The notes under the pieces are model-generated. The model saw only the letters and a list, made by a program, of their open reading frames with translations. It was not told where the DNA came from and ran no database searches. 46,628 nucleotides of DNA from Eubacteriales bacterium (GTDB lineage Bacteria; Bacillota; Clostridia; Lachnospirales; Lachnospiraceae). Where the stretch lies: positions 1 to 46,628 of the forward strand of contig JAUNPS010000038.1 of assembly GCA_030536575.1 (NCBI GenBank). Reading direction: 5' to 3'. A program made the position numbers and the translations under genes. Shown piece after piece: positions 7,689 to 14,689 of the stretch (its first letter is position 1; each line of letters begins with the position of its first letter).

Positions 7689-7708
7689 CGATTCTCCTTT
7701 TCGGCTGC

Positions 7709-7739
7709 CAAAAACACGCGCCCCGGCTCAGCCCGGCGC
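7709..7739 (-). terminator. Terminator of the transaldolase-transketolase operon
   Basis: GCGCC (7718-7722) pairs with GGCGC (7735-7739), with an inner GGCT/AGCC that could extend the fold. On the minus strand the hairpin is followed by GTGTTTTT (plus A-run at 7711-7714 and 7709-7710). It sits about 65 bases past the stop of the transketolase C-subunit gene and before the HD gene. Confidence 0.6.
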
Positions 7740-7803
7740 AGCGTGAAATCGTTTTCGGGTTTACGCAAATGGAGGACAGGCTCTTGCCCGTCCCCCTATT
7801 CGG

Positions 7804-8742
7804 TTATGCAAATGCTTTTACTTTTTCGTAGATGCCTTTCGCGTCCAGTCCGTATTTCTCAAGCAGGGCTGCTGCCGGGCCGGATTCGCCGAAGGTATCC
7901 TGGATACCGATCCGCAGAACCGGGGTCGGCGCTTTTTCGCTCAGGGTCTCGCAGACTGCGCTTCCCAGTCCGCCGATGACGGAATGCTCTTCCACCGTCA
8001 CAACTTTTCCGGTCTCTTTCGCGGCTGCTACGATCAGCTCCGTATCCAGCGGCTTGATGGTGTGAATGTTAATCACTTTGGCGGAAATGCCGTCTTTTTC
8101 CAGCATTTCGGCGGCTTCCAGAGAAGCGGCTACCGGAAGGCCGGAAGCGATGATGGTCAGGTCTTTTCCTTCTTTGAGGACAACGCCTTTTCCGATTTCA
8201 AATTTATAATCCGGGCGGTCGTTAATCACCGGAACGGCCAGACGACCGAAACGGAGGTAGACCGGGCCGACATATTCTACGGCGGCTTCTACGGCGGCTC
8301 TTGCTTCCACGTCGTCGGAAGGATTGATCACAACCATTCCCGGAATGGAGCGCATCAGGGCAATGTCTTCGTTGCACTGATGGGTCGCGCCGTCTTCTCC
8401 TACGGAGATGCCTGCGTGGGTCGCGCCGATTTTTACGTTCAGGTGCGGGTAGCCGATGGAGTTGCGGACCTGCTCGAAGGCACGGCCTGCCGCGAACATT
8501 GCGAAGGAGCTTACAAACGGAATCTTGCCCGTAGCCGCGAGGCCAGCGGCGATACCGGTCATGTTACATTCTGCGATACCGCAGTCAATGTGGCGCTCCG
8601 GGAAAGCCTTTTTGAATACGCCGGTTTTGGTGGCGGCGGCAAGGTCAGCGTCCAGAACAACCAGATTTTCGTGCTTTTTCCCCATTTCTACCAGGGCGTT
8701 TCCGTAACTGTCCCGTGTAGCGACTTTCTTTACTTCTGACAT
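7804..8742 (-). CDS. Transketolase, C-terminal subunit (general type)
   Basis: 312 residues. It carries the pyrimidine-binding and C-terminal domains of a split transketolase, which moves a ketol unit between sugar phosphates in the non-oxidative pentose phosphate pathway, with thiamine diphosphate. Features are NLVVLDADLAAATKT, HIDCGIAECNMTGIAAGLA (the Glu that activates the cofactor), IGATHAGISVGEDGATHQ, and a C-terminal VVTVEEHSVIGGLGSAV. The start ATG at 8742 overlaps the 3' end of the N-subunit gene by 13 bp, so the two are translationally coupled. The operon order is transaldolase, N-subunit, C-subunit. A second, more divergent pair lies at 12933-14685. Confidence 0.9.
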   Translation of the reverse strand: MSEVKKVATRDSYGNALVEMGKKHENLVVLDADLAAATKTGVFKKAFPERHIDCGIAECNMTGIAAGLAATGKIPFVSSFAMFAAGRAFEQVRNSIGYPHLNVKIGATHAGISVGEDGATHQCNEDIALMRSIPGMVVINPSDDVEARAAVEAAVEYVGPVYLRFGRLAVPVINDRPDYKFEIGKGVVLKEGKDLTIIASGLPVAASLEAAEMLEKDGISAKVINIHTIKPLDTELIVAAAKETGKVVTVEEHSVIGGLGSAVCETLSEKAPTPVLRIGIQDTFGESGPAAALLEKYGLDAKGIYEKVKAFA

Positions 8743-9569
8743 AATGCTTCACCTACCTTTTCCAGATCTGCCATCGCGATGGCGTATTCTTCGTCATTCG
8801 GGGCTTTTCCATGCCAGCCTACCTGGCCTTCCATAAAGGATACGCCCTTGCCTTTCAGGGTGTGCATGATAATGGCCGTCGGCATGCCCTTGGTTTCTTT
8901 CGCTTCGTCGAATGCGGCTTTTAACTGATCGAAATCGTTTCCGTCCGCAACGTTGATCACATGGAAGTTAAAGGCTTCGAATTTTTTATCAATTGGGTAG
9001 GGAGAACATACGTCTTCGATCTTTCCGTCGATCTGCAGGCCGTTGTTATCCACGATCACAACCAGGTTATCCAGCTTTCTGGCGCCTGCGAACATGGAAG
9101 CTTCCCAAACCTGGCCTTCCTGGATCTCGCCGTCGCCCAGCAGGGTGTACACGCGGTAGGAATCCCCGCTCAGTTTCGCGGAAAGCGCCATACCAACGGC
9201 TGCGGAAATGCCCTGGCCCAGAGAGCCGCTGGACATATCAACCCCAGGAATGTGCTTCATATCCGGATGGCCCTGCAGATAAGAACCCAGATGACGCAGC
9301 GTCTTTAAGTCCTCGACCGGGAAATAACCTCTGTTCGCCAGCGTGGAATACAGGCCCGGCGCGGTGTGGCCCTTGGACAGGACGAAACGGTCGCGGTCCG
9401 GCTTCTTCGGGTCTTTGGGATCGATGTTCATTTCTTCAAAATACAGATAGGTAAACAGTTCGGTGGCCGAAAGGGAACCGCCCGGATGGCCGGCTTTTGC
9501 GCTGTGAACGGCGGTCACGATGCCTTTGCGGATCTCGTTGGCTGTTTTTTGAAGTTCTAATTTATTCAT
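8730..9569 (-). CDS. Transketolase, N-terminal subunit (general type)
   Basis: 279 residues, the diphosphate-binding half of a split transketolase. Typical features are AKAGHPGGSLS (about 24-34), DRDRFVLSKGHTAPGLY, and the thiamine diphosphate motif beginning GDGEIQEGQVWEA and ending VDNNGLQ. A canonical GHPGG and NN motif distinguish it from the second copy (GHIGG, RN). The start ATG at 9569 has AAGGAG 9 bases upstream. It lies 15 bases after the transaldolase gene and overlaps the C-subunit gene. As the more canonical copy next to transaldolase it is the likely housekeeping transketolase. Confidence 0.9.
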   Translation of the reverse strand: MNKLELQKTANEIRKGIVTAVHSAKAGHPGGSLSATELFTYLYFEEMNIDPKDPKKPDRDRFVLSKGHTAPGLYSTLANRGYFPVEDLKTLRHLGSYLQGHPDMKHIPGVDMSSGSLGQGISAAVGMALSAKLSGDSYRVYTLLGDGEIQEGQVWEASMFAGARKLDNLVVIVDNNGLQIDGKIEDVCSPYPIDKKFEAFNFHVINVADGNDFDQLKAAFDEAKETKGMPTAIIMHTLKGKGVSFMEGQVGWHGKAPNDEEYAIAMADLEKVGEALCQK

Positions 9570-9584
9570 GCTTTTTCTCCTTGA

Positions 9585-10238
9585 TTATTCGCCGAAGACT
9601 GCTTTGTAGTCTGCCTGGAATTTCGCGATGCCGGCGTCGGTCAGCGGATGTTTGGTCATCTGCTCGATTACCGCATAGGGTACGGTGGCAATGTCAGCGC
9701 CTGCCAGTGCGCAGTCGGTTACGTGGATCGGGTTCCGGACGCTGGCTGCGATGATCTCGGTTTCGATACCGGCTACCGCAAAGATGTCGGCGATCTCACG
9801 GATCAGGTCGGTTCCTCTTACGGAGATATCGTCCAGACGGCCCAGGAACGGAGATACGTAGGTAGCGCCTGCTCTGGCTGCCAGAAGAGCCTGGTTCGCG
9901 GAGAAAATGAGGGTTACGTTGGTCTTGATTCCTTCGGAGGACAGCACTTTGGTAGCTTTCAGGCCTTCGACGGTCATCGGGATCTTAACGACCATGTTCG
10001 GGTGGATTTTCGCAATTTCACGGCCTTCAGCGATCATGCCTTCCGCATCGGTGGTGGTCGCTTTTACTTCGCCGCTGATGGGGCCGTCTACGATGGAGGT
10101 GATCTCTTTAATAACTTCTACGAAGTCTCTGCCTTCTTTGGCAATCAGAGACGGATTGGTGGTCACGCCGCAGATCACGCCCATGTCATTGGCTTTGCGG
10201 ATATCTTCTACCTTGGCTGTGTCGATAAAAAATTTCAT
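9585..10238 (-). CDS. Transaldolase / fructose-6-phosphate aldolase-like protein (TalC family)
   Basis: 217 residues, matching the short transaldolase family (about 215-220). It would link sedoheptulose 7-phosphate and glyceraldehyde 3-phosphate to erythrose 4-phosphate and fructose 6-phosphate, or act as a fructose 6-phosphate aldolase; sequence alone does not decide. Features are MKFFIDTA at the start, [19 protein letters not shown] with the Schiff-base Lys, [28 protein letters not shown] and ASVRN. The start ATG follows AGGGAGG. It is the first gene of the operon with the general transketolase pair and has a strong promoter with a palindrome upstream, so control by a pentose-responsive repressor is likely. 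Confidence 0.88.
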   Translation of the reverse strand: MKFFIDTAKVEDIRKANDMGVICGVTTNPSLIAKEGRDFVEVIKEITSIVDGPISGEVKATTTDAEGMIAEGREIAKIHPNMVVKIPMTVEGLKATKVLSSEGIKTNVTLIFSANQALLAARAGATYVSPFLGRLDDISVRGTDLIREIADIFAVAGIETEIIAASVRNPIHVTDCALAGADIATVPYAVIEQMTKHPLTDAGIAKFQADYKAVFGE

Positions 10239-10291
10239 GGTTTTTTCCTCCCTAAGCTTAGCTTAATGTGATTGAGTTCTTGTTAGTTTTT

Positions 10292-10320
10292 AGTATAACA
10301 AAAAACACAAATTTATTCAA
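10292..10320 (-). promoter_or_regulatory. Promoter of the transaldolase-transketolase operon
   Basis: Minus strand: TTGAAT (10320-10315), a 17-base spacer and TATACT (10297-10292). It lies about 55 bases upstream of the transaldolase start and directly downstream of the 25-bp palindrome at 10325-10349. Confidence 0.75.
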
Positions 10321-10324
10321 TAGT

Positions 10325-10349
10325 AATTTGTTTAATAATTAAACAAATT
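10325..10349. promoter_or_regulatory. Perfect 25-bp palindrome, candidate operator
   Basis: AATTTGTTTAAT and ATTAAACAAATT are exact 12-bp reverse complements around one central base. The site ends 4 bp upstream of the -35 of the transaldolase promoter. The half-site TTTGTTTA resembles operators of ROK-family XylR repressors, so xylose-type control is an inference. It is unlike the AAACGTTT sites at 16147 and 16290. No T-run follows, so it is not a terminator. Confidence 0.6.
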
Positions 10350-10382
10350 CAAAGGCGCTACTTGGTGATATCGCCCTGACTC

Positions 10383-10410
10383 CACAAAAGCAGCCTAGCC
10401 CCGGCTGCTT
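10383..10410 (-). terminator. Terminator of the isomerase-kinase-lacI operon
   Basis: AAGCAGCC (10388-10395) pairs with GGCTGCTT (10403-10410) around a 7-base loop, followed on the minus strand by TTTTGTG. The lacI stop codon (10397-10395) falls at the loop, so the 5' arm is coding. Confidence 0.8.
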
Positions 10411-11408
10411 TCGCTTAAGTCTTTCACGCTTCCCCGCTCCACGAACTGGGTGCAGATCTGGATCTTCAGGCGTGAATCCTCCCCCTGGATCAGCTCCCGC
10501 AGGCGGCGCACCGCCGCCTTCCCCATATCCCGTTTGGACACGCGCAGGGTCGTCAGTCCCGGAGAGGAGATCGAGGAAAAGGACAGGTCGTCGAAGCCGA
10601 TTAAGGACACGTCGTCCGGAATCCGGTAGCCCGCCTCGGTCAGGGCTTTCATCGCCCCCAGGGCAATCATGTCATCATCCGCAAAAAACGCGGTGGGAAG
10701 CTCCGGCTTTTTTTCCAGATACTCTTTCATTCCCTGATAAGCGCCGTCCATCGTCGTCGGAAGGGTCACGGTATATTTCTTTTCCGCGGCAAGCCCGGCC
10801 TTGTTCAGGGCGACCTGATAGCCTACGGCCCTGGAACGGAAGGCTTTGATCCGGAAATTTCCCCGGAGATAGCCGATGCGTTTGTGGCCTTTTCCGACCA
10901 GGTATTCGGTGGCCATCCGGGCGGAATCGGAATTGTTGATCAAAACGCCGTTAAAGCTCATATCCGCAGACCAGTTGTCCAGCAGAAGCAGCGGGCAGGC
11001 CGCGCCCCGGTAGATATCCAGGTCTTCCTCCATCAGCTCGGTTCCCAGAAGGATCACCGCCGAGGCCTTGTCGTTTAACAGCCAGCGAACCTGCTCTTCG
11101 TAGTTCTCATCCCGGCTGTCCAGGGTGCAGACCGTCATTTCCAGGCCGTTTTCCCGGCATTCCTGCTCCACGCCGTCGATCAGCAGCGGAAAGAAAGGCG
11201 TATCGTCCACGATCAGGCCGTTTTTCTTGTATTTCGCAAGTTTGACCTTGGTGATGCGGTTTTCTTCCAGGTAGCCCAGCTCCTGGGCCACCTGAAAGAT
11301 TTTTGCGGCCGTGTCTTTATTCACGCCTTTTTTGTAGTTCAGGGCATTGGACACGGTTGCTGGTGAGAATCCGGTTATTTCGCTGATTTTCTTTATGCTT
11401 ACCTTCAT
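10395..11408 (-). CDS. LacI family transcriptional regulator
   Basis: 337 residues. An N-terminal LacI helix-turn-helix (1-24: KKISEITGFSPATVSNALN) and hinge (about 45-60) precede a periplasmic-binding-protein-like sensor domain with GLIVDDTPFFPLLIDGVEQ, KGHKRIGYLRGNF, PTAFFADDDMIALGAM and VSLIGFDDLSFS. The start ATG follows GGAGGGG. It is the last gene of the isomerase-transketolase-kinase operon. The promoter of that operon is covered by a perfect LacI-type palindrome, so the simplest reading is that this protein represses its own operon until the pathway sugar, or a phosphate of it, is present. Confidence 0.9.
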   Translation of the reverse strand: MKVSIKKISEITGFSPATVSNALNYKKGVNKDTAAKIFQVAQELGYLEENRITKVKLAKYKKNGLIVDDTPFFPLLIDGVEQECRENGLEMTVCTLDSRDENYEEQVRWLLNDKASAVILLGTELMEEDLDIYRGAACPLLLLDNWSADMSFNGVLINNSDSARMATEYLVGKGHKRIGYLRGNFRIKAFRSRAVGYQVALNKAGLAAEKKYTVTLPTTMDGAYQGMKEYLEKKPELPTAFFADDDMIALGAMKALTEAGYRIPDDVSLIGFDDLSFSSISSPGLTTLRVSKRDMGKAAVRRLRELIQGEDSRLKIQICTQFVERGSVKDLSESSRG

Positions 11409-11450
11409 GTTTCCCCTCCGTCCGGATTCAGGCTGCGGCTTCCTGGGGGA

Positions 11451-12932
11451 TTACGGGCGGGTCAAGACCATCCCGACTGCCTTTTTCCAGCCTTCATATT
11501 TCTCTTTCTTCACAGCTTCCGCCATCTGGGGCCGGAAGGCTTTCCGTTTCATCCGTCCAAACACATCCTGGCTGTAAATACCCATGGAAAGCCCTGCCGC
11601 GTAGGCCGCTCCGATGCCGGACAGCTCTTCCGCATCCGGGATCTGAACCGGGATTCCCAGCATATCGCTCTGGAACTGCATCAGGTAGCCGTTTCGGGTG
11701 GGGCCGCCGTCTACGCGCAGCTCGGCGATGGAAATGCCGGAAGCTTCGCTCATGGCTTTTACAATGTCCGTGATCTGATACGCAATGCAGTCCAGGGCCG
11801 CGCGAACCACTTCCGCCTGTCCGGTGGTTCTTGTGATGCCGCTGATGACGCCGGTCGCATTGCTGTCCCAATAGGGGGCCCCAAGGCCCGTAAAGGCCGG
11901 AACCAGATAGGTTTTATCCGCCGGATTCGCCGATTTCGCCAGGTCTTCCGTTTCTTTCGCGCCTGCGATCAGCTTCAGGTCGTCCTTCAGCCAGGTGATC
12001 ACCGCGCCGGTATAGTTAATGTTTCCTTCCAGTACGTAGTTGACTTTTCCGCTCATCGACCATGCCAGGGAAGTCACGACGCCCAGATCACTGAATACGG
12101 GCTTTTCGCCGATGTTCATCATAATGGAGGAACCCGTTCCGTAGGTGGTTTTGATCATGCCTTTTTCCAGGCATCCCTGTCCGAACAGCGCGCCGTGGGA
12201 ATCGCCCAATACGCCGCGGATCGGGATCGGTTTGTCCAGATAGCCGTCAAAATCCGTCTCGCCGAAATCGCCGTCGGAATCGGTCACCTTCGCCAGGCAG
12301 GCGGTGTTAATGCCGAACAGGCCGCAGATTTCCGCGTCCCAGGAAAGGGTACGGATGTTGAACATCTGGGTTCTGGAAGCGTTCGAATAGTCGGTGGCAA
12401 ACAGTTTGCCTTTCGTAAGACGGTACACCAGCCAACTGTCAATGGTTCCGCAGGCCAGCTTTCCGGCTTCGTTCTTCTCTTTGGCCCCTTCCACATTTTC
12501 CAGTACCCAGGCGATTTTCGCCGCGGAAAAATAGGGAGAGAGCTGAAGCCCGGTGCGCTCCTGAATCATGGGCGCATGGCCTTCTTTTTCAATGCGTTCG
12601 CAGATTTTCGCGCCGCGGGCACATTGCCACACAACGGCGTTGTAAACCGGTTTTCCGGTTTCCCGATCCCACACAAGGGCGGTTTCCCGCTGGTTGCTGA
12701 TACCAAGAACCGCAATTTCCGACTTGTCGATTCCGGCTTTTTCCACCAGGTTTTTCACCACCTGCACAGTATTGCGGTAAATTTCTTCCGGGTTATGCTC
12801 GACCCAGCCCAGTTCGTTGATGATCTGCTCGTGGGGCAGATCTGTCCGGCAGAGGAGGCTTCCCTCCTCGTCGAACAGAAGGGCTTTTGTGCCCTGGGTA
12901 CTCTGGTCGATTCCCAATACATAACGTGCCAT
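11451..12932 (-). CDS. FGGY carbohydrate kinase, glycerol-kinase-like
   Basis: 493 residues, full length for the FGGY family. It transfers phosphate from ATP to a polyol or ketose. MARYVLGIDQSTQGTKALLFDE starts the first actin-like domain. NQRETALVWDRETGKPVYNA and VVWQCAR match the glycerol kinase substrate loop. GVLGDSHGALFGQG carries the catalytic Asp, but the Gln that follows it in E. coli GlpK is Ser here. GGPTRNGYLMQFQSDMLGI and ELSGIGAAYAAGL belong to the C-terminal ATP domain. The start codon directly follows the TAA of the transketolase C-subunit gene, so the genes are coupled. Context with an isomerase and a specialised transketolase argues for a ketose kinase, for example apulose, rather than glycerol; that is inference. 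Confidence 0.85.
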   Translation of the reverse strand: MARYVLGIDQSTQGTKALLFDEEGSLLCRTDLPHEQIINELGWVEHNPEEIYRNTVQVVKNLVEKAGIDKSEIAVLGISNQRETALVWDRETGKPVYNAVVWQCARGAKICERIEKEGHAPMIQERTGLQLSPYFSAAKIAWVLENVEGAKEKNEAGKLACGTIDSWLVYRLTKGKLFATDYSNASRTQMFNIRTLSWDAEICGLFGINTACLAKVTDSDGDFGETDFDGYLDKPIPIRGVLGDSHGALFGQGCLEKGMIKTTYGTGSSIMMNIGEKPVFSDLGVVTSLAWSMSGKVNYVLEGNINYTGAVITWLKDDLKLIAGAKETEDLAKSANPADKTYLVPAFTGLGAPYWDSNATGVISGITRTTGQAEVVRAALDCIAYQITDIVKAMSEASGISIAELRVDGGPTRNGYLMQFQSDMLGIPVQIPDAEELSGIGAAYAAGLSMGIYSQDVFGRMKRKAFRPQMAEAVKKEKYEGWKKAVGMVLTRP

Positions 12933-13862
12933 TTATACCAACTCCATCGCTTTCTTTGCAATGCCTTCCGCATTCAGTCCGTAGTAATCAAATACTTCCT
13001 TGGAAGTTCCGGTGATGACCGGAGCGTCCGGCAGGGCCATTGTGATGACCTTCTTCGGGCATTCTCTGCCGACTACCTGGGCTACCATAGAGCCAAGGCC
13101 GCCGTAGGGCGCATGCTCTTCTACGGAAATGACGGCTTTCGCGTTCTGGGCCGCTTTTACAATCGCCGCTTCGTCCAGCGGTTTCACGCAGTACATATCC
13201 AGAACCGTGGCGCTGATGCCTTTTTCTTTCAGGATAGCGGCTGCCTCATAAGCAGGACGTACCATTTCGCCGCAGGCAATGATCGCAACGTCCGTGCCTT
13301 CGCACAGGACGGTCGCCTTATCCATTTCAAACGGGCAGTTTTCTTCCGTATAAATATCTTCTACCGGATTCCGTCCGACGCGGATGTAGGCCGGTTTTTC
13401 ATCCTGGAGCAATGCTTCGATCAGATGAGCGGTCTGGAAGCGGTCGCTGGGGAGGTAAACTCTCATGTTCGGCACAGAAGCCATTGCCGCAATATCCTGG
13501 GCAGAATGATGGCTCATTCCCAGTGCGCCGTAGCTGACGCCGCCGCTGATTCCGATCAGGGTTACGTTCGTGTTCGAGTAGGCTACGTCGATCTTCGCCT
13601 GCTCGTAGCTTCTGGTGGACAGGAAGCAGGCCGGGGATGCGGCGAAGGGTTTCTTTCCGCATTTTGCAAGGCCGGCGGAAATGCTGACCAGATCCTGTTC
13701 CGCAATGCCAACTTCTACGAACTGCTCCGGATATTCGTTGGCAAAGGGTGTCAGGGATGCGCTTCCTCTGGAATCACTGCAAAGGACTACAATATCTTTA
13801 TCTGTTTTTGCTTTCTCCATCAGCACATCGCAGATGGCCTGGCGATTCGGGATCTTATTCAT
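12933..13862 (-). CDS. Transketolase C-terminal subunit, specialised (AptB-like)
   Basis: 309 residues. It is the C-terminal half of a second split transketolase: IVVLCSDSRGSASLTPFAN, EVGIAEQDLVSISAGLAKCGKKPF with the cofactor-activating Glu, LIGISGGVSYGALGMSHHSAQDIA, and AVISVEEHAPYGGLGSMVA. The sequence clearly differs from the copy at 7804-8742. I chose the ATG at 13862, with AAAGGAGG 9 bases upstream; it overlaps the N-subunit stop by 8 bp. It lies between its partner and the FGGY kinase. In the D-apiose transketolase pathway a split enzyme of this size acts on apulose 4-phosphate; this assignment is inferred from gene content. Confidence 0.8.
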   Translation of the reverse strand: MNKIPNRQAICDVLMEKAKTDKDIVVLCSDSRGSASLTPFANEYPEQFVEVGIAEQDLVSISAGLAKCGKKPFAASPACFLSTRSYEQAKIDVAYSNTNVTLIGISGGVSYGALGMSHHSAQDIAAMASVPNMRVYLPSDRFQTAHLIEALLQDEKPAYIRVGRNPVEDIYTEENCPFEMDKATVLCEGTDVAIIACGEMVRPAYEAAAILKEKGISATVLDMYCVKPLDEAAIVKAAQNAKAVISVEEHAPYGGLGSMVAQVVGRECPKKVITMALPDAPVITGTSKEVFDYYGLNAEGIAKKAMELV

Positions 13863-14685
13863 GGAGAGCAGCCTCCTTTCTGGCTTCAAGGTCTTTCATA
13901 ATCTGATCGTATTCTTCCTGGGTCGGCACTTTGTGATGCCAGTTTGCTTTGTTCTCCATGACGCTGGAGCCGCAGCCTTTCGTGGTGTTCGCGATCACAA
14001 CGGTGGGTTTGCCCTTTAACTCTTTGGCTTCTTCGAAGGCGTCGTGAAGGGCGTCGATGTTATTTCCATCGGTGCTGATCACGTACCAGCCAAAGCTTTC
14101 GAAGCGCGCGGCCAGGTCGTCGTGATGCATCACGTCTTCGGTGCAGCCGGAAATCTGCAGGCGGTTCCGGTCTACAACGGCGCAGAGGTTGTCCAGTTTA
14201 TACTGGCTTGCCGCCATCGCGCCTTCCCATACGGAGCCTTCGGCCAGCTCGCCGTCGCCCATAACGGTGTATACGCGGTAATCCTGTTTGTTCATCTTGC
14301 CTGCCAGTGCCATTCCGACGCAGACCGGAAGGCCGTGGCCAAGGGAACCGGAGTTCATCTCAATGCCCGGAAGTTTGTTGTTCGGGTGGCCGATGAATTT
14401 GGAACCGAATTTCGAGAATTCTTTAATCACCTGCTCGATGGGGAAGAATCCTTTCGCAGCCAGAACTGCATACAGGGCTTCCACGGAATGGCCTTTACTC
14501 ATTACGAAACGATCCCGGTTCGGGTCGTCCATATTTTCCGGGCTGATATTCATCTGGTCGAAATACAGGGTAACCAGAATGTCCATAACGCTCATGTCAC
14601 CGCCGATATGACCGCCTTTGCCTTCCACGATCATATTGACCACGTCTTTTCTAAGGTCATAGGCCTTGGCTTTTAAATTTTCCAT
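13855..14685 (-). CDS. Transketolase N-terminal subunit, specialised (AptA-like)
   Basis: 276 residues. It has the thiamine-diphosphate half of a split transketolase: GKGGHIGGDMSVMD, DRFVMSKGHSVEALYA and GDGELAEGSVWEGAM, ending VVDRNRLQISG. The usual GHPGG is GHIGG and the usual NN of the cofactor motif is RN. Both changes fit a paralogue with another acceptor or donor than the housekeeping enzyme at 8730-9569. It starts 4 bases after the isomerase gene and overlaps its C-subunit. A split enzyme for apulose 4-phosphate is the favoured role; other four- or five-carbon ketose phosphates are possible. Confidence 0.8.
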   Translation of the reverse strand: MENLKAKAYDLRKDVVNMIVEGKGGHIGGDMSVMDILVTLYFDQMNISPENMDDPNRDRFVMSKGHSVEALYAVLAAKGFFPIEQVIKEFSKFGSKFIGHPNNKLPGIEMNSGSLGHGLPVCVGMALAGKMNKQDYRVYTVMGDGELAEGSVWEGAMAASQYKLDNLCAVVDRNRLQISGCTEDVMHHDDLAARFESFGWYVISTDGNNIDALHDAFEEAKELKGKPTVVIANTTKGCGSSVMENKANWHHKVPTQEEYDQIMKDLEARKEAALHE

Positions 14686-14689
14686 GTTC

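Noticed and set aside
8961-10271. Gly/Asp/Phe-rich plus-strand frames opposite transketolase and transaldolase
   Set aside because: They are antisense to well-conserved enzymes and show no start signals.
10325-10349. Palindrome as terminator of lacI
   Set aside because: A proper hairpin with a T-run already lies at 10383-10410, and the palindrome lacks a T-run.
11451-12932. Glycerol catabolism
   Set aside because: No glycerol facilitator or glycerol-3-phosphate dehydrogenase is nearby, and the operon partners are an isomerase and a transketolase.
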